Shown here: positions 46,231 to 55,726 of the stretch, in pieces
How positions within the stretch are numbered: position 1 is the stretch's first letter
How the letters are laid out: every line of letters starts with the position of its first letter
Source: UBA9732 sp963599445
GTDB taxonomy: Bacteria > Spirochaetota > Spirochaetia > Sphaerochaetales > Sphaerochaetaceae
Length of the DNA: 64,000 bases
Reading direction: 5' to 3'
Assembly: GCA_963599445.1 (NCBI GenBank)
Contig: CAVBWZ010000004.1
Location: 92,049 to 156,048 of the forward strand
Notes under the pieces: generated by a model
Seen by the model: the letters and a program-made list of their open reading frames with translations, nothing else
Database searches by the model: none
Told to the model about the DNA's origin: nothing
Made by a program: the position numbers and the translations under genes

Positions 46231-46971
46231 TTACAGTCTTATGGTGTTCCTTGTCAATACGATCGTATTGATGAGGCAACCGGCCACGAACAGGCTTGTA
46301 CCAATGAGATTGGAGTAGGAGATGTTGAAGAAGTAGGTTGCGAAGATGCTTGCATCCAGAACCACAGAGGCAAGGAGTCTAATGGTTCCGGCTCCAGGGG
46401 CCTCTGTGAAGAGGAGCAGTATATTGACGACAGCGGCGACTGCGCTGAGTATTGTAAAGATCCAAAAGGAAGGGTTCATCCTCCAAAGGTTGTCGAATGA
46501 TAGCGGAGTGGGGAGCAGAAGCCCCATGAAAAGCGCGCCTGCAAGGCCTATCCAGGAGTAGAGGGATACGGCTCCGTATTCGTTGTTCTGGAAATAGAGG
46601 CCTGATCCTATCAGAGAGAGCAGCATGGCCATGACCGCGAATATGGATATCCTTGAAAGCGCGGTCAGGGACATTAGGCTTATTCCTGTGAGGTTGGCAA
46701 AATCATCGAACACCCTTATCTCTGCAAGCGAGGCGGAGAAGAGGAAGCACACCATGAAGATGTTTTCAGGACTTCCTCCTGATATGCAGCTTCTGTAGTA
46801 GCTTATCGTGAACACGAGCAGCATTCCTATTCTTGCCACGGACTGTATGAATGGAAGTTCCTGCCATATGTCCTGCGCAAGGAAGAACCCTCTTCCTGCT
46901 ATGGCCCCGCATACACCCATCATGAGGATTTGGACTATGAGGATTAGAATCTTCAGGAATTTGCTTCTCAT
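46231..46971 (-). CDS. Integral membrane protein of unknown function
   Basis: 246 aa with about seven hydrophobic segments from ILILIVQILMMGVCGAIAG at the N-terminus to LIGTSLFVAGCLINTIVL at the end. I recognise no family. AAGGA precedes the ATG. It sits 23 bp after the symporter and 38 bp before the GT4 gene, so the three are probably cotranscribed; a role in lipid or envelope assembly is possible but unsupported by motif. Confidence 0.75.
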   Translation of the reverse strand: MRSKFLKILILIVQILMMGVCGAIAGRGFFLAQDIWQELPFIQSVARIGMLLVFTISYYRSCISGGSPENIFMVCFLFSASLAEIRVFDDFANLTGISLMSLTALSRISIFAVMAMLLSLIGSGLYFQNNEYGAVSLYSWIGLAGALFMGLLLPTPLSFDNLWRMNPSFWIFTILSAVAAVVNILLLFTEAPGAGTIRLLASVVLDASIFATYFFNISYSNLIGTSLFVAGCLINTIVLTRNTIRL

Positions 46972-46994
46972 GGTGTCTTATCCTTATACAGTGC

Positions 46995-48266
46995 TTATAC
47001 AGTGTCCTTTTCGACTATGTTGCAGTCCGCGTTGAGGTTGCAGGCCGTGAAGCTTGTGCCAAGGCCTGACAGCATCGTGTCGAACAGTAGGGCTATTCCG
47101 TTCACAAGAGGAAGCATTCCAACCAAAGAGGCCATGTTGTCGGATGTGCTGGCTCCTATGAGGCCTAGTGCACATGATACGCAGAACAGCACTTCATATC
47201 CTGCATGAAGGCTGCTTGCAAAGCTTACGGCTGTACATGCAAGCGCTATGGTTATTGTCTGGGTTGCAGACGGCATGCTTCCATTTGCGGCCAGTACGAG
47301 GGCGCATGAACAAAGCGTCCCCATCATTGCGCTGCCGCCCTTGGTCAGGATGTTGTGTATTGGAAGGGATGTTGAGACTACGTTCTTGCGGATTCCAAGG
47401 TTTATTCTGCAGTCTGTGTAGAGAGCAGGCAGTGCGAACAGGCTGTTTACGGAGAAGAACGCCGCCGTGGATGCCGAAAGCAGCCTGACTATTTGTCTAT
47501 AGGGATTTCTCTTGAAGCCCGTTGCAATGGCGTATACCAAAGGGATGATTATCAAAAACGTTCCAAAGCCTATGATGAAGAGCATTGTTATGAAACGCCA
47601 CGAGGCAAAGACGGTTCCATTGAGCCATAGTGTCTCGAACCATGTACCGGATATGAAGAAGACTGCAATCCATAGGATCTTGGCCGTTTGTCTTGCAAGT
47701 CTGAACATGGCTTCGCTCATTGAGTTGAGCACCTGGTATGCAGGACGCATCACTTCGCTTGTAGGTCTTGCCGCATAGCCTATGACCAAGGCAAGGAACA
47801 TTGCCGGCAAAAGGCTGTCGCTTGATTTCACAAGGTTGAGGAATGCGTTGGTGGAAAGTGGGTTCGCCAAAGCGAGTCTGCTTGATGTAAGCTCAGAGAA
47901 TGCATTGTACAGGGCAGAATCCTGTACGACCCCCGCTGCATTGGATGCAGACTGCACCACAGGGAAGGCTGCCGGCAGGAGTCTGAAAAGAAGCGCCGCT
48001 GAGATTGTCATGACCACAGTCGTCAGAAGGCTCCAGAAGAACGATGACAGCCAAACGAAGCTGTTTCCTCCCTTTTTCCTTGCAAGCGAGGAGGTTCCTG
48101 CCGTCATTGCAAAGAAGACCAAAGGAAAGACGATGAAGACACCCAGTTTTGCAACGATGGAGGCCATGAAATTCATGGATGAGTAGAAAAACGAGCTTTC
48201 CTTGAACGTCACCTGAAAGGCGAGTCCCATTGCTGCTGCAGCCAGATATGTCAACCAGGTCTTCAT
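46995..48266 (-). CDS. Dicarboxylate/amino acid:cation symporter (DAACS family)
   Basis: 423 aa with eight or more hydrophobic segments. The family's serine-rich stretch appears as SVNSLFALPALYTDCR, and the later re-entrant region includes GLIGASTSDNMASLVGMLPLVNGI. It takes up acidic or small neutral amino acids or C4-dicarboxylates with Na+ or H+. TATAAT ends 7 bp before the start MKTWLTYLAA and there is no Shine-Dalgarno sequence. Its stop lies in a tandem 11-bp duplication CTTATACAGTG (46983-47004). Confidence 0.85.
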   Translation of the reverse strand: MKTWLTYLAAAAMGLAFQVTFKESSFFYSSMNFMASIVAKLGVFIVFPLVFFAMTAGTSSLARKKGGNSFVWLSSFFWSLLTTVVMTISAALLFRLLPAAFPVVQSASNAAGVVQDSALYNAFSELTSSRLALANPLSTNAFLNLVKSSDSLLPAMFLALVIGYAARPTSEVMRPAYQVLNSMSEAMFRLARQTAKILWIAVFFISGTWFETLWLNGTVFASWRFITMLFIIGFGTFLIIIPLVYAIATGFKRNPYRQIVRLLSASTAAFFSVNSLFALPALYTDCRINLGIRKNVVSTSLPIHNILTKGGSAMMGTLCSCALVLAANGSMPSATQTITIALACTAVSFASSLHAGYEVLFCVSCALGLIGASTSDNMASLVGMLPLVNGIALLFDTMLSGLGTSFTACNLNADCNIVEKDTV

Positions 48267-48273
48267 GGCTTGG

Positions 48274-48303
48274 ATTATATTTCCAACTTGTTGCAGTTGT
48301 CTA
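48274..48303 (-). promoter_or_regulatory. Symporter promoter
   Basis: Leftward TAGACA (48298-48303), 18 bp, TATAAT (48274-48279), 7 bp, ATG. The -35 overlaps the end of the amylase gene. Confidence 0.7.
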
Positions 48304-51300
48304 GCATGATGTCCCTTCAATGGAGTTGTCCAGGAGATTGTCCAACCTGTACTGAGCCTTATTGCTGCGGTCAAGCCACTTCCTCAGTTCCTTTTCGCTC
48401 TCCTTCGTGCATTCGTCTGCGTCCATATATCTGTCCGAATCCGCACCCCTGTCTGCTTTCCTGTCCATGCATTGCATTGCCTGAGACAGGACGTTGAGGT
48501 ACATGCACTCCTGGAACGCCTCTCCTCTGTACCAGCGCACCCCTTGGTACTCGTTGCATCCAATGAGCATCTGGAAGGTCCTGTTGCACAAAAGCTCCTC
48601 CATGTCCTTTGGCTTAGAGGCCGTGAGTATGGAGCACCTGAAGGCAACGGACGGCTGCACGCCAAAGAGTCTGTCCAGCTGAAGAGTGCGGGCTATTTCG
48701 AAGGATTCTGCAAGGCCTGTGCCATCGGGATTGATGAAAGGCATTTCAAGCAAGGCTGCGGAGACCACGGTCACGAGCATGTCGCCAAGGATGAGGTTAG
48801 CGTTCTGGAAGGGCTTCCTTCTGCAGATGGCTTCGAGCGTGTTGACCATGTCGAGTATGACCTGCGCCTTCATTCTTCTTGGGTGGAGGCCTATCTTCTC
48901 GAACAGACCCGTCAACTCGTCCATGTAGGTATAGCAGGTTCCAAGGGTCTGCATCATGCCTTTCTTGTTAGCGCTCGTCGATGTGCCGTTGAGGATCGTC
49001 CTGAGGTCCTTTGCGAACTTCTGGCTCCTGATTGGGTCTACGGCTTCGAAGAACGGCTCCAGGTAGAGGATCTGCATTTCATGCTCTATGCTCTCCATGC
49101 CGCGGTTGCCCATCTTTTCGTAGAGCTTCTGGTAGATTCCGTCTATGTCCTCTATCTCGTATATGTTCGTGACGACCATGGTCTCGTAGCCGTTGAGCGA
49201 TACCTTGAGGCCTTCTTCGTACAGCTTGACGGACGGCATTATGCGGTACAGTCCATCGTTGAAGTTCCTGTATATCACATAGCGCCTCACGCCCCTCGTA
49301 AGCCTGAGGCTCTTTGCCAGCGATACCGTCTCAAGGCTCTTCTCCTCGCCGTTTCGCACCAGCTTGGGGGCCGATTCCGTTATGGTTCCGTCCACGTGGT
49401 CGTATTGGTTGTTGTACAGGACGAGCGCCATTTGGTTGTCATCGCCGTTCACATACGCAAAGACCGATTCCGCTGTGCTCCCGTCTTCACTGTGCACGTC
49501 GAAGAGCTGGAAGTTCTTGGACTCCGAGAACAGCCTTCTCATCTTGAGGAGAGGGAAGATTCTTCTTCTATGCTCCGCCATGAGCCTTTCGTCCGGCTTT
49601 TCGTCCCAGTAGGCCCTTTGGTACTCCATGCCGTACTTCTCCCTGAAACCCTCTATTTGGCCATGGCCGAACATTGGAAGTCCTGGCATTGTGGAAAGCA
49701 GGGTGCATGCTCCAAAGTACTTGTCCGTATCGCCGAACTGGGCTATTGCTGTGTCTTCGTCAGGGTTGTTCATGAAGTTCACATAGCGTTTGAGAATCTC
49801 AGGGTCGAACGCTATGGTGGACTTTATCATTGCCCTGTACTTTGCGTTGTCCTGGTTCTTTATCATGTGCATGAAGGCGCTGTTGTAGACCCTGTGCATT
49901 CCAAGTGTCCTTACGAAGTAGCTTTCCATCATCCAGAAAGCCTCCGCGATAAGGAGGGTGTCCGGCAGCTCCTGGGAGATCCTGTCCACGACCTCGCGCC
50001 AGAATTCGTTTGGAATCCTTCTGTTGAACTCCTCGTCCGTCATTTCGTATGGAATTCTTCCTGCGATGTCGCCGCCTGTGCCTGGCTTTGGATACCACAG
50101 CCTTTGGATGTGGCGCTTTGCAAGGGTCATTGCGGCATCGAAACGTATGACGGGGAAGTTCCTTGCAACTTCAAGGATCTGCTGAATGACGGCCTCTCTT
50201 GTGGCTGGATTGAGAAAATCAAGCTGTGCCGTGTCGTTCCAGGGCATCGTTGTGCCATCGTTTCCATGGAAGATGTATGAGGTCTCGCCTGTGCGGCGGT
50301 CAATCCTGCGGAACGTAACCGCGGCATCAGTCCTGTCGTAGTAGTGGTCCTCTATCCTTATGTCTATGTCTAGGTTGTCCGACAGGTTCGGCCCATTGTA
50401 TGTGTAGGATGGAAATGGTGGATAGGGCTGCTGTATGAAGTAGTCGCTGTGCTCCATCATCCAGTCGCTGTCTATTCCCGTGTGGTTGGGGACCATGTCG
50501 CTTGCAAGTCTTATGCCGCGCTCCCAACACCGTTTCTTGAGGTCGTGCAACGACTGCCATCCTCCAATGCGGGAGGAGATTTCGTATCCCTTGAGTGAGT
50601 AGGCTGACGACTCGGCGTCAGGGTTTCCGCAAAGCACCTTTATCTTCTTGGAGGCGGGGCTTCTCTCCCAAAGTCCAATGAGCCACAGCGCTGTGAAACC
50701 GCTGTCGCGCAGGTAGTCAAGCTCTTCGTCCGGAATCTGGTCAAGGCGGGATATGTCCCTTTTGTATTTCTTGGACAGCTGGTCGAGCCATACCAAGGTG
50801 CTCTTCGCAATCATGACCACGTTTGGCATCCAGTTCTTGTCAGGGGTGAACATCTCGAAGTCCTGGTTCTCGTCCTTGAAGCTTGGAATCTCAATGGGGC
50901 CTGGTCCCGGTCCCATTGGATGGGGCTTGGTCTCCTCCCTCAAGTAGTCCTTGGCTTTAAGAAGAAGTTCGTTCAGCTCTTCGGGAAGCAGCATGTCCCA
51001 ATGCTCAGTTATGTACTCCATCTGCTTCAGAAGGGAGTCCGGGAACAGGCGGGACGGCATTGTAAGGAACGAAAAGAGGTCGTCCGAGTCCGTGTTCTCT
51101 ATGAACGATGTGCCCTTGAGATAGCTGCCCATCATGCCTGTGAGGGCCTTCGTTCCCTGTGGGAACATCATTGTGCTTTGGTCGAACATGTTGCCTGTGG
51201 CCGTAAGGAATGCAGGGTTGGACTCGAACACCTGATGCACGAAGAAGGCCCTTGCCGTCTCGTCCAAACCGTCGAAGCGCTGGTCCGTGAGCTTTGTGGG

Positions 51301-51618
51301 GAACATGCGGTTGTAGAATCCAAGGACCTCCTTGCAGGCTTCGTTCTTCTGGGAAAGCACCTGGATACGGGAGAACGGGTCGGAGTCCGTGCCTTTGAGG
51401 TAGGCCGATATCACAGTCTGGTATATGAGGTGCAGTACGGCGCATATATGCACGTTGGCCGCAGACAAGGGCCTGTCATGGCTTTCGTTGTATATGTGCG
51501 TGAGCTCCTGCGCCTGCCTGTACATGACACCTATTCTGCTGGATGTCTCGAACACCGGCTTCTCATAGGACATCTCCATCCTGCTTGGCTCTGAAATCCT
51601 CAAATCCCTGTTCTTCAT
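48301..51618 (-). CDS. Large GH13 alpha-amylase family protein
   Basis: 1105 aa without signal peptide, so an intracellular alpha-glucan enzyme. An N-terminal helical region of about 280 residues precedes the GH13 barrel. Conserved regions: DMVPNHTG (near 376), IRFDAAMTLAKRH with the nucleophile Asp (near 494), LIAEAFW with the acid Glu (near 556) and NNPDEDTA with the third carboxylate (near 618). After the barrel about 350 C-terminal residues match nothing I recognise. Only 7 bp separate it from pth. Confidence 0.85.
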   Translation of the reverse strand: MKNRDLRISEPSRMEMSYEKPVFETSSRIGVMYRQAQELTHIYNESHDRPLSAANVHICAVLHLIYQTVISAYLKGTDSDPFSRIQVLSQKNEACKEVLGFYNRMFPTKLTDQRFDGLDETARAFFVHQVFESNPAFLTATGNMFDQSTMMFPQGTKALTGMMGSYLKGTSFIENTDSDDLFSFLTMPSRLFPDSLLKQMEYITEHWDMLLPEELNELLLKAKDYLREETKPHPMGPGPGPIEIPSFKDENQDFEMFTPDKNWMPNVVMIAKSTLVWLDQLSKKYKRDISRLDQIPDEELDYLRDSGFTALWLIGLWERSPASKKIKVLCGNPDAESSAYSLKGYEISSRIGGWQSLHDLKKRCWERGIRLASDMVPNHTGIDSDWMMEHSDYFIQQPYPPFPSYTYNGPNLSDNLDIDIRIEDHYYDRTDAAVTFRRIDRRTGETSYIFHGNDGTTMPWNDTAQLDFLNPATREAVIQQILEVARNFPVIRFDAAMTLAKRHIQRLWYPKPGTGGDIAGRIPYEMTDEEFNRRIPNEFWREVVDRISQELPDTLLIAEAFWMMESYFVRTLGMHRVYNSAFMHMIKNQDNAKYRAMIKSTIAFDPEILKRYVNFMNNPDEDTAIAQFGDTDKYFGACTLLSTMPGLPMFGHGQIEGFREKYGMEYQRAYWDEKPDERLMAEHRRRIFPLLKMRRLFSESKNFQLFDVHSEDGSTAESVFAYVNGDDNQMALVLYNNQYDHVDGTITESAPKLVRNGEEKSLETVSLAKSLRLTRGVRRYVIYRNFNDGLYRIMPSVKLYEEGLKVSLNGYETMVVTNIYEIEDIDGIYQKLYEKMGNRGMESIEHEMQILYLEPFFEAVDPIRSQKFAKDLRTILNGTSTSANKKGMMQTLGTCYTYMDELTGLFEKIGLHPRRMKAQVILDMVNTLEAICRRKPFQNANLILGDMLVTVVSAALLEMPFINPDGTGLAESFEIARTLQLDRLFGVQPSVAFRCSILTASKPKDMEELLCNRTFQMLIGCNEYQGVRWYRGEAFQECMYLNVLSQAMQCMDRKADRGADSDRYMDADECTKESEKELRKWLDRSNKAQYRLDNLLDNSIEGTSC

Positions 51619-51625
51619 ACCTGTA

Positions 51626-52162
51626 TCACCTTGTTTGGATTCCGTTCTTGATGAATCCCTCTATTTCCTTGGATGCTTTGTCCAGAACATCTTCCAGTTC
51701 CTTCTCCTCCAAAGGAGAGAAGCGTCCAAGGACGAAATCTGCAACCTGAATGCATGCGGGAGGCCTTCCAACCCCAATCCTCAGTCTGCAGAACCTGTCT
51801 GTCCCTAGGTGCGTCTTCACGGATCTTAGTCCGTTGTGTCCGCCCATGCCTCCGCCCTGTTGGATCTTCACACTTTTGAACGGCAGCTCTATGTCATCGT
51901 GCACGACAAGGATGTCGTTGCAGTCAATTCCGTAGAACTTGGCCGCTTCCTGTACGGACATTCCGCTTTCGTTCATGAATGTCTGTGGTTTGAGAAGAAC
52001 CGCATCCCCTTGCTTTATGTACTGTGCATGGAATTTCGTCGTCCAGCTCTGGGTCATGCCTTTGTATGCAGCAAAGGCGTCACATACCATCCAACCTGCG
52101 TTGTGTCTTGTGTGACGGTACTGCATCCCCGGATTACCTAGAAAGACGATGAGTTTAGGCAT
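51626..52162 (-). CDS. pth: Peptidyl-tRNA hydrolase
   Basis: 178 aa. Frees tRNA from stalled peptidyl-tRNA. Signature residues: FLGNPGMQYRHTRHNAGW (catalytic His), LLKPQTFMNESG, VVHDDIELPFKSVKIQQGGG and GGHNGLRSVKTHLGT. The start MPKLIVFLGNPG has no Shine-Dalgarno sequence; TATAGT (52069-52074 in the reverse frame, + strand ACTATA at 52169-52174) ends 6 bp upstream, predicting a leaderless mRNA. Possibly cotranscribed with the amylase. Confidence 0.95.
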   Translation of the reverse strand: MPKLIVFLGNPGMQYRHTRHNAGWMVCDAFAAYKGMTQSWTTKFHAQYIKQGDAVLLKPQTFMNESGMSVQEAAKFYGIDCNDILVVHDDIELPFKSVKIQQGGGMGGHNGLRSVKTHLGTDRFCRLRIGVGRPPACIQVADFVLGRFSPLEEKELEDVLDKASKEIEGFIKNGIQTR

Positions 52163-52269
52163 ATCTAAACTATAATCCTTCCTTTGGCTCAAAGCAAGTT
52201 GACATTGCAGAGCCTTGGCAAAATAATCAGTTTTCAGAGATATCGGTCTGATACTTCTTGGAGGGCTTT

Positions 52270-52827
52270 ATGGCGGTTGCAAGACCTTATACGGACTGCG
52301 CGTTGGTGATGGGCGTGCTTTCGAGTGCAGAGGACGAGCGGGGACGCCTTCTTTCCGTCCTTGAGGAGGCCTTTGGTCCTATCCAGCTTGCAAGCCCCAC
52401 GATGGATTTCTCATATACCGATTATTATGACAATGAGATGGGCTCTCGTCCTGTACGGTATCTCCTAATGTTCCGCAATCTGGTGGACCCTTCCACGCTT
52501 GCTGACATAAAGACCGCAACCAATAGGATGGAGCTTTCGTTCGCTGTTCCCTCTGGATGCGCTTCAGGTCGCAGGGTGAACCTTGACCCCGGTGTGCTGT
52601 CGCTTTCCAGCTTCATCCTTGCAACGTGCAAGGACCGTTCTCACCGAATCCCTTTGAAGGATGGAATCTATGCGGAGACGACCCTCATATACCAGAACAA
52701 GGATTTCCAACGTCTTCCTTGGACGTATGCGGACTACAGCAGCGATGAAGTGCGTGCCGTGCTGCGTTCGTTCCGCGACGAGTACCGCAGGTTGTTGAAG
52801 CTGTCCCATACAGAGAGTGTTTTCTAA
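52270..52827 (+). CDS. DUF4416 family protein
   Basis: 185 aa. The features VMGVLSS at the start, MDFSYTDYYDNEMG, KTATNRMELSF, RRVNLDPGVLS and IPLKDGIYAETTLIY are those of DUF4416, a family of unknown function seen in spirochaetes and some other anaerobes; conserved Asp/Tyr/Asn residues suggest an enzyme but none is known. The start has GGAGG 5 bp upstream; a TTG start 4 codons earlier overlaps that site. Divergent from pth. Confidence 0.85.
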   Translation: MAVARPYTDCALVMGVLSSAEDERGRLLSVLEEAFGPIQLASPTMDFSYTDYYDNEMGSRPVRYLLMFRNLVDPSTLADIKTATNRMELSFAVPSGCASGRRVNLDPGVLSLSSFILATCKDRSHRIPLKDGIYAETTLIYQNKDFQRLPWTYADYSSDEVRAVLRSFRDEYRRLLKLSHTESVF

Positions 52828-52889
52828 GAAATTCAAGTTTTTCCCGAAAACTGTGAATGGAAACTACAGGTTTCTTTGATTCATTATGT

Positions 52890-53705
52890 ATGAGACGAAA
52901 AAACATTTCATTGTGGTTTGCATTTGCTTGTTTTGTATGCATCGCGGCTGTCGTTGCGTTGCTTTTCGCAATTGGAGTCCTTTTCCCTTCGTGTTCCGCA
53001 GCCTTCTTCGACAGGACCGTGGAGCTGGAGATTCCGCAGCATCCTTGGGAGGTCTGCTCCAACGATGTGAAGATTTGGTACTCCGTCAAATGGTCCTATG
53101 GCAACGAGGTGAGAAGCCTCTACGTTCCGCCCGGCGAAAGGAGGGCCTCCATCAAGATTCCAATAGGGGAGACTGTGTTCGTGTGTGCATTCCCTTTGGG
53201 AGAGATGAGGCCCTTTGGAGCTGTTGTGACTCCGTTTGATTCGGATGCTGCTTTCGTCATGAACCAGGAGGACGGCTATATAGCGGCGATGCTCATGGAC
53301 GTGGACAGAGACTCGACAAAGGGAATCAACTACAACGCATTGAAGTCCGTCATGGAGACCGTTGCCAAGGAATCGTCAGGAGAAGTCTCTTATAAGGATT
53401 CCGTTGGCGTCATGGCCTTGGACAAGGTTCGCTTCCTGCGGGATGTGATGAACGGAGAGCTTTCGCAGTCGTCTGTGGTTCTCCTCAAGCCGTTCGATAT
53501 TCCGCAGTTCGCAATTCCAAATGGAGTGTGGGTGAGTGAATCGGCTCTTGGTTCGTACTATGTCGTCAAGGATTCCATGATGCCGGCCATAAGGCTCAGC
53601 GAGGGGGTGCATAGGTTCTACAACCCTTCGACGGATAGGGAGCTTGTCGTGGTTGTGGATGAGAGGGGAAATACTTTCAGGTATGTGAGGCAGGCTCTTG
53701 TATAG
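52890..53705 (+). CDS. Exported or membrane-anchored protein of unknown function
   Basis: 271 aa from MRRKNISLWF, giving a basic start and a single hydrophobic segment (about residues 8-35), then a soluble domain of about 235 residues predicted to be periplasmic. It contains mixed beta-type segments (VSYKDSVGVMALDKVRF, VVLLKPFDIPQFAIPNGVWV) but no motif I recognise. An in-frame ATG at 52857 would add 11 residues; neither start has a clear ribosome binding site. It may be cotranscribed with the DUF4416 gene 62 bp upstream. Confidence 0.65.
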   Translation: MRRKNISLWFAFACFVCIAAVVALLFAIGVLFPSCSAAFFDRTVELEIPQHPWEVCSNDVKIWYSVKWSYGNEVRSLYVPPGERRASIKIPIGETVFVCAFPLGEMRPFGAVVTPFDSDAAFVMNQEDGYIAAMLMDVDRDSTKGINYNALKSVMETVAKESSGEVSYKDSVGVMALDKVRFLRDVMNGELSQSSVVLLKPFDIPQFAIPNGVWVSESALGSYYVVKDSMMPAIRLSEGVHRFYNPSTDRELVVVVDERGNTFRYVRQALV

Positions 53706-53920
53706 GGGCTTTGCATCAGGTCTTTAGGAAGAGGCTGATCTGGGGTTGAACTGTTTTGCATCATATGGTTTCATTTATGGGAATTTGTAAAAACGTTGTT
53801 TTTCTGCACCTGTGCAACCATTTGCAACCGCTGGTTGACAGAAAATACAGCGGGCTTGGTGGTGGGCAACCCCGCTTGAGGCTATCTTGTGGATGCGTTT
53901 TTGATTCAGGAGGTTTGCAT
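53706..53920. other. Upstream region of the XRE regulator
   Basis: No gene. It includes GCAACCATTTGCAACC and TTGACA (around 53833), an AGCGGG/CCCGCT stem close to the start of the next gene, and GTTTTTCTGCA at 53798-53808, an 11-mer found again at 56431-56441 in front of the ABC operon. Confidence 0.5.
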
Positions 53921-54934
53921 ATGATTCTGGCAAACAAGATAACAACTCTAAGGAAGAGGGCCGGCTGGTCGCAGGAGGAGCTTGCAGACCAGCTTGGCGT
54001 TTCAAGGCAGTCCGTTTCCAAGTGGGAGGGGGCTCAGTCCATCCCCGATATGGACAAGATTGTCCAGATGAGCCGCATCTTTGGAGTGTCCACGGACTAT
54101 CTACTCAAGGATGAGATAGTCGAGGAAGAGCCAACGGTTTCCGTTTTAGATGAAGGCCGTGATGTGCATAGGGTTTCAATGGAGGAGGCTTCCAACTATC
54201 TTTCGATAAGAAGGGCTGTTGCACCAAGGATGTCTGTAGCCACATTGCTGTGTGTGATATCGCCTGTAGTTCTATTGTTATTCGCTGCTTTGAGCGAGGT
54301 CCCCAACAGTGGAGTTTCAGAGAATTTCGCTTCTGCTATTGGTCTTTGCGCCATGTTCGTTCTCGTTGCGGTCGCTGTTGGTCTTTTCATATCATGCGGG
54401 TCGAAGACCAAGGAGTTTTCGTTCCTTGACGGTGTTGGCTTTGAGACTGAGTATGGCGTGGAAGGCATGGTCAGGGAGCGTATGCGTACCTTTGAGCCTA
54501 CATACACGAGGCTTAGCATTGCAGGAACCATTCTTTGCATCGTTTCGGTGATTCCAATCTTCATCGCTGGATGCATTGGTCGCGATGATTTCATCATGGT
54601 TCTGTCCGTGTGCTTCATGTTCCTCCTCGTTGGAGTTGGATGCGTATGCTTCGTCTATGGAAACACGATAGAGAACTCGATGAAGCGGCTTCTGGAGGTG
54701 GGGGATTTCACAAAGGAATCCAAGAGTGCAAGCCGTGTGACAAGTGCAGTAAGCACAATCTATTGGCTTGTCGTCACCGCCATATATCTCACCTATTCGT
54801 TCTGGCCAGTGGCAGGGGTCGCCGCCAAAACGAGATTCAGGGACAGCTGGCTGGTATGGCCAATTGCAGGAGTCCTCTATGCGGCGGTAATGACGATAGT
54901 CTCACTTGTGAAGAAGAAGGACAGAGGTTTGTAA
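53921..54934 (+). CDS. XRE-type HTH regulator with C-terminal membrane domain
   Basis: 337 aa. A helix-turn-helix at residues 8-62 (WSQEELADQLGVSRQSVSKWE, STDYLL) resembles SinR/Cro-type repressors. From about 95 onward six hydrophobic segments, in pairs, anchor it in the membrane. Such regulators are common in Clostridia next to transport genes and may sense a membrane signal directly. The start MILANKITTL has AGGAGG upstream. It precedes the LytTR/GHKL pair by 66 bp. Confidence 0.85.
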   Translation: MILANKITTLRKRAGWSQEELADQLGVSRQSVSKWEGAQSIPDMDKIVQMSRIFGVSTDYLLKDEIVEEEPTVSVLDEGRDVHRVSMEEASNYLSIRRAVAPRMSVATLLCVISPVVLLLFAALSEVPNSGVSENFASAIGLCAMFVLVAVAVGLFISCGSKTKEFSFLDGVGFETEYGVEGMVRERMRTFEPTYTRLSIAGTILCIVSVIPIFIAGCIGRDDFIMVLSVCFMFLLVGVGCVCFVYGNTIENSMKRLLEVGDFTKESKSASRVTSAVSTIYWLVVTAIYLTYSFWPVAGVAAKTRFRDSWLVWPIAGVLYAAVMTIVSLVKKKDRGL

Positions 54935-55000
54935 AAACAGGGAAATCGGTCTAGAATAGGAGGGCTTGGCTTGCGGGACGGCCATGGCAAGGAGGAGACT

Positions 55001-55699
55001 ATGACGTATAGGGTTGCGATATGCGACGATGACGAAATGGACTCCTCCTACGTGCGGTCATGTCTTTGCAGCTGGGCCTCTTCGCGCAAGACCGATGTCG
55101 TTGTGGATGTCTTTCCAAGCGCCGAGGCGTTTCTGTTCAAGAACGATGGAAGCGGTGGATACGACATCCTTCTCTTGGATATCGAGATGGGGCTGATGGA
55201 CGGCGTGGAACTCGCCCGCCGTGTGAGAGCCAATGACAAAGCCGTACAGATAGTGTTCATCACGGGCTACAGCGACTACATTGCAGAAGGCTATGATGTG
55301 GAGGCTCTGCATTACCTCATGAAGCCTGTGAATGAGGCCAAGCTTTTCGAGGTCCTTGACAAGGCTGCGGCCAAGGTTCAGGGGAACGCCCGCGTCCTTA
55401 CGTTGGAGCTTGGAGGGGAGATTGTGCGGGTTCCTGTCTATGAGGTCCAATATCTTGAAGTGTATGGAAATTATGTAACCATACATGCAAAACAGGACAT
55501 CGTTGTAAAGAAGACCCTTGGAGAGTTCGAGAAGGAATTGGGTGAGGGATTCCATAGGATTGGGCGGTCGTACATAGTGAACCTCAAGATGGTAAGACGC
55601 GTGACGAAGACTCAGGTGTTTCTTGCCAATGGAAGGGTTCTTTCGATTCCACGCGGTGCATACGAGCCTTTGAACAGGGCTATAATCATGCAGGGTTGA
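55001..55699 (+). CDS. LytTR family response regulator
   Basis: 232 aa. Receiver domain with the acidic pocket CDDDE, phosphoacceptor D60 (LLLDIEM), the Thr in FITGYSDY and K108 (LMKPVN). The C-terminal LytTR DNA-binding domain (about 135-232) shows YLEVYGNYVTIHA and GFHRIGRSYIVNLKMV. Proteins of this type (AgrA, VirR, ComE) bind two 9-bp direct repeats about 12 bp apart. AAGGAGGAG precedes the ATG. Partner kinase downstream. Confidence 0.93.
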   Translation: MTYRVAICDDDEMDSSYVRSCLCSWASSRKTDVVVDVFPSAEAFLFKNDGSGGYDILLLDIEMGLMDGVELARRVRANDKAVQIVFITGYSDYIAEGYDVEALHYLMKPVNEAKLFEVLDKAAAKVQGNARVLTLELGGEIVRVPVYEVQYLEVYGNYVTIHAKQDIVVKKTLGEFEKELGEGFHRIGRSYIVNLKMVRRVTKTQVFLANGRVLSIPRGAYEPLNRAIIMQG

Positions 55700-55726
55700 C
55701 GGCATGGTTTCCTGGAGGCTTGTAAC

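Noticed and set aside
48472..50280. 602-codon ORF antisense to the amylase gene
   Set aside because: The opposite strand encodes conserved GH13 motifs; the antisense product is Val/His/Leu-rich and matches nothing, a side effect of codon bias.
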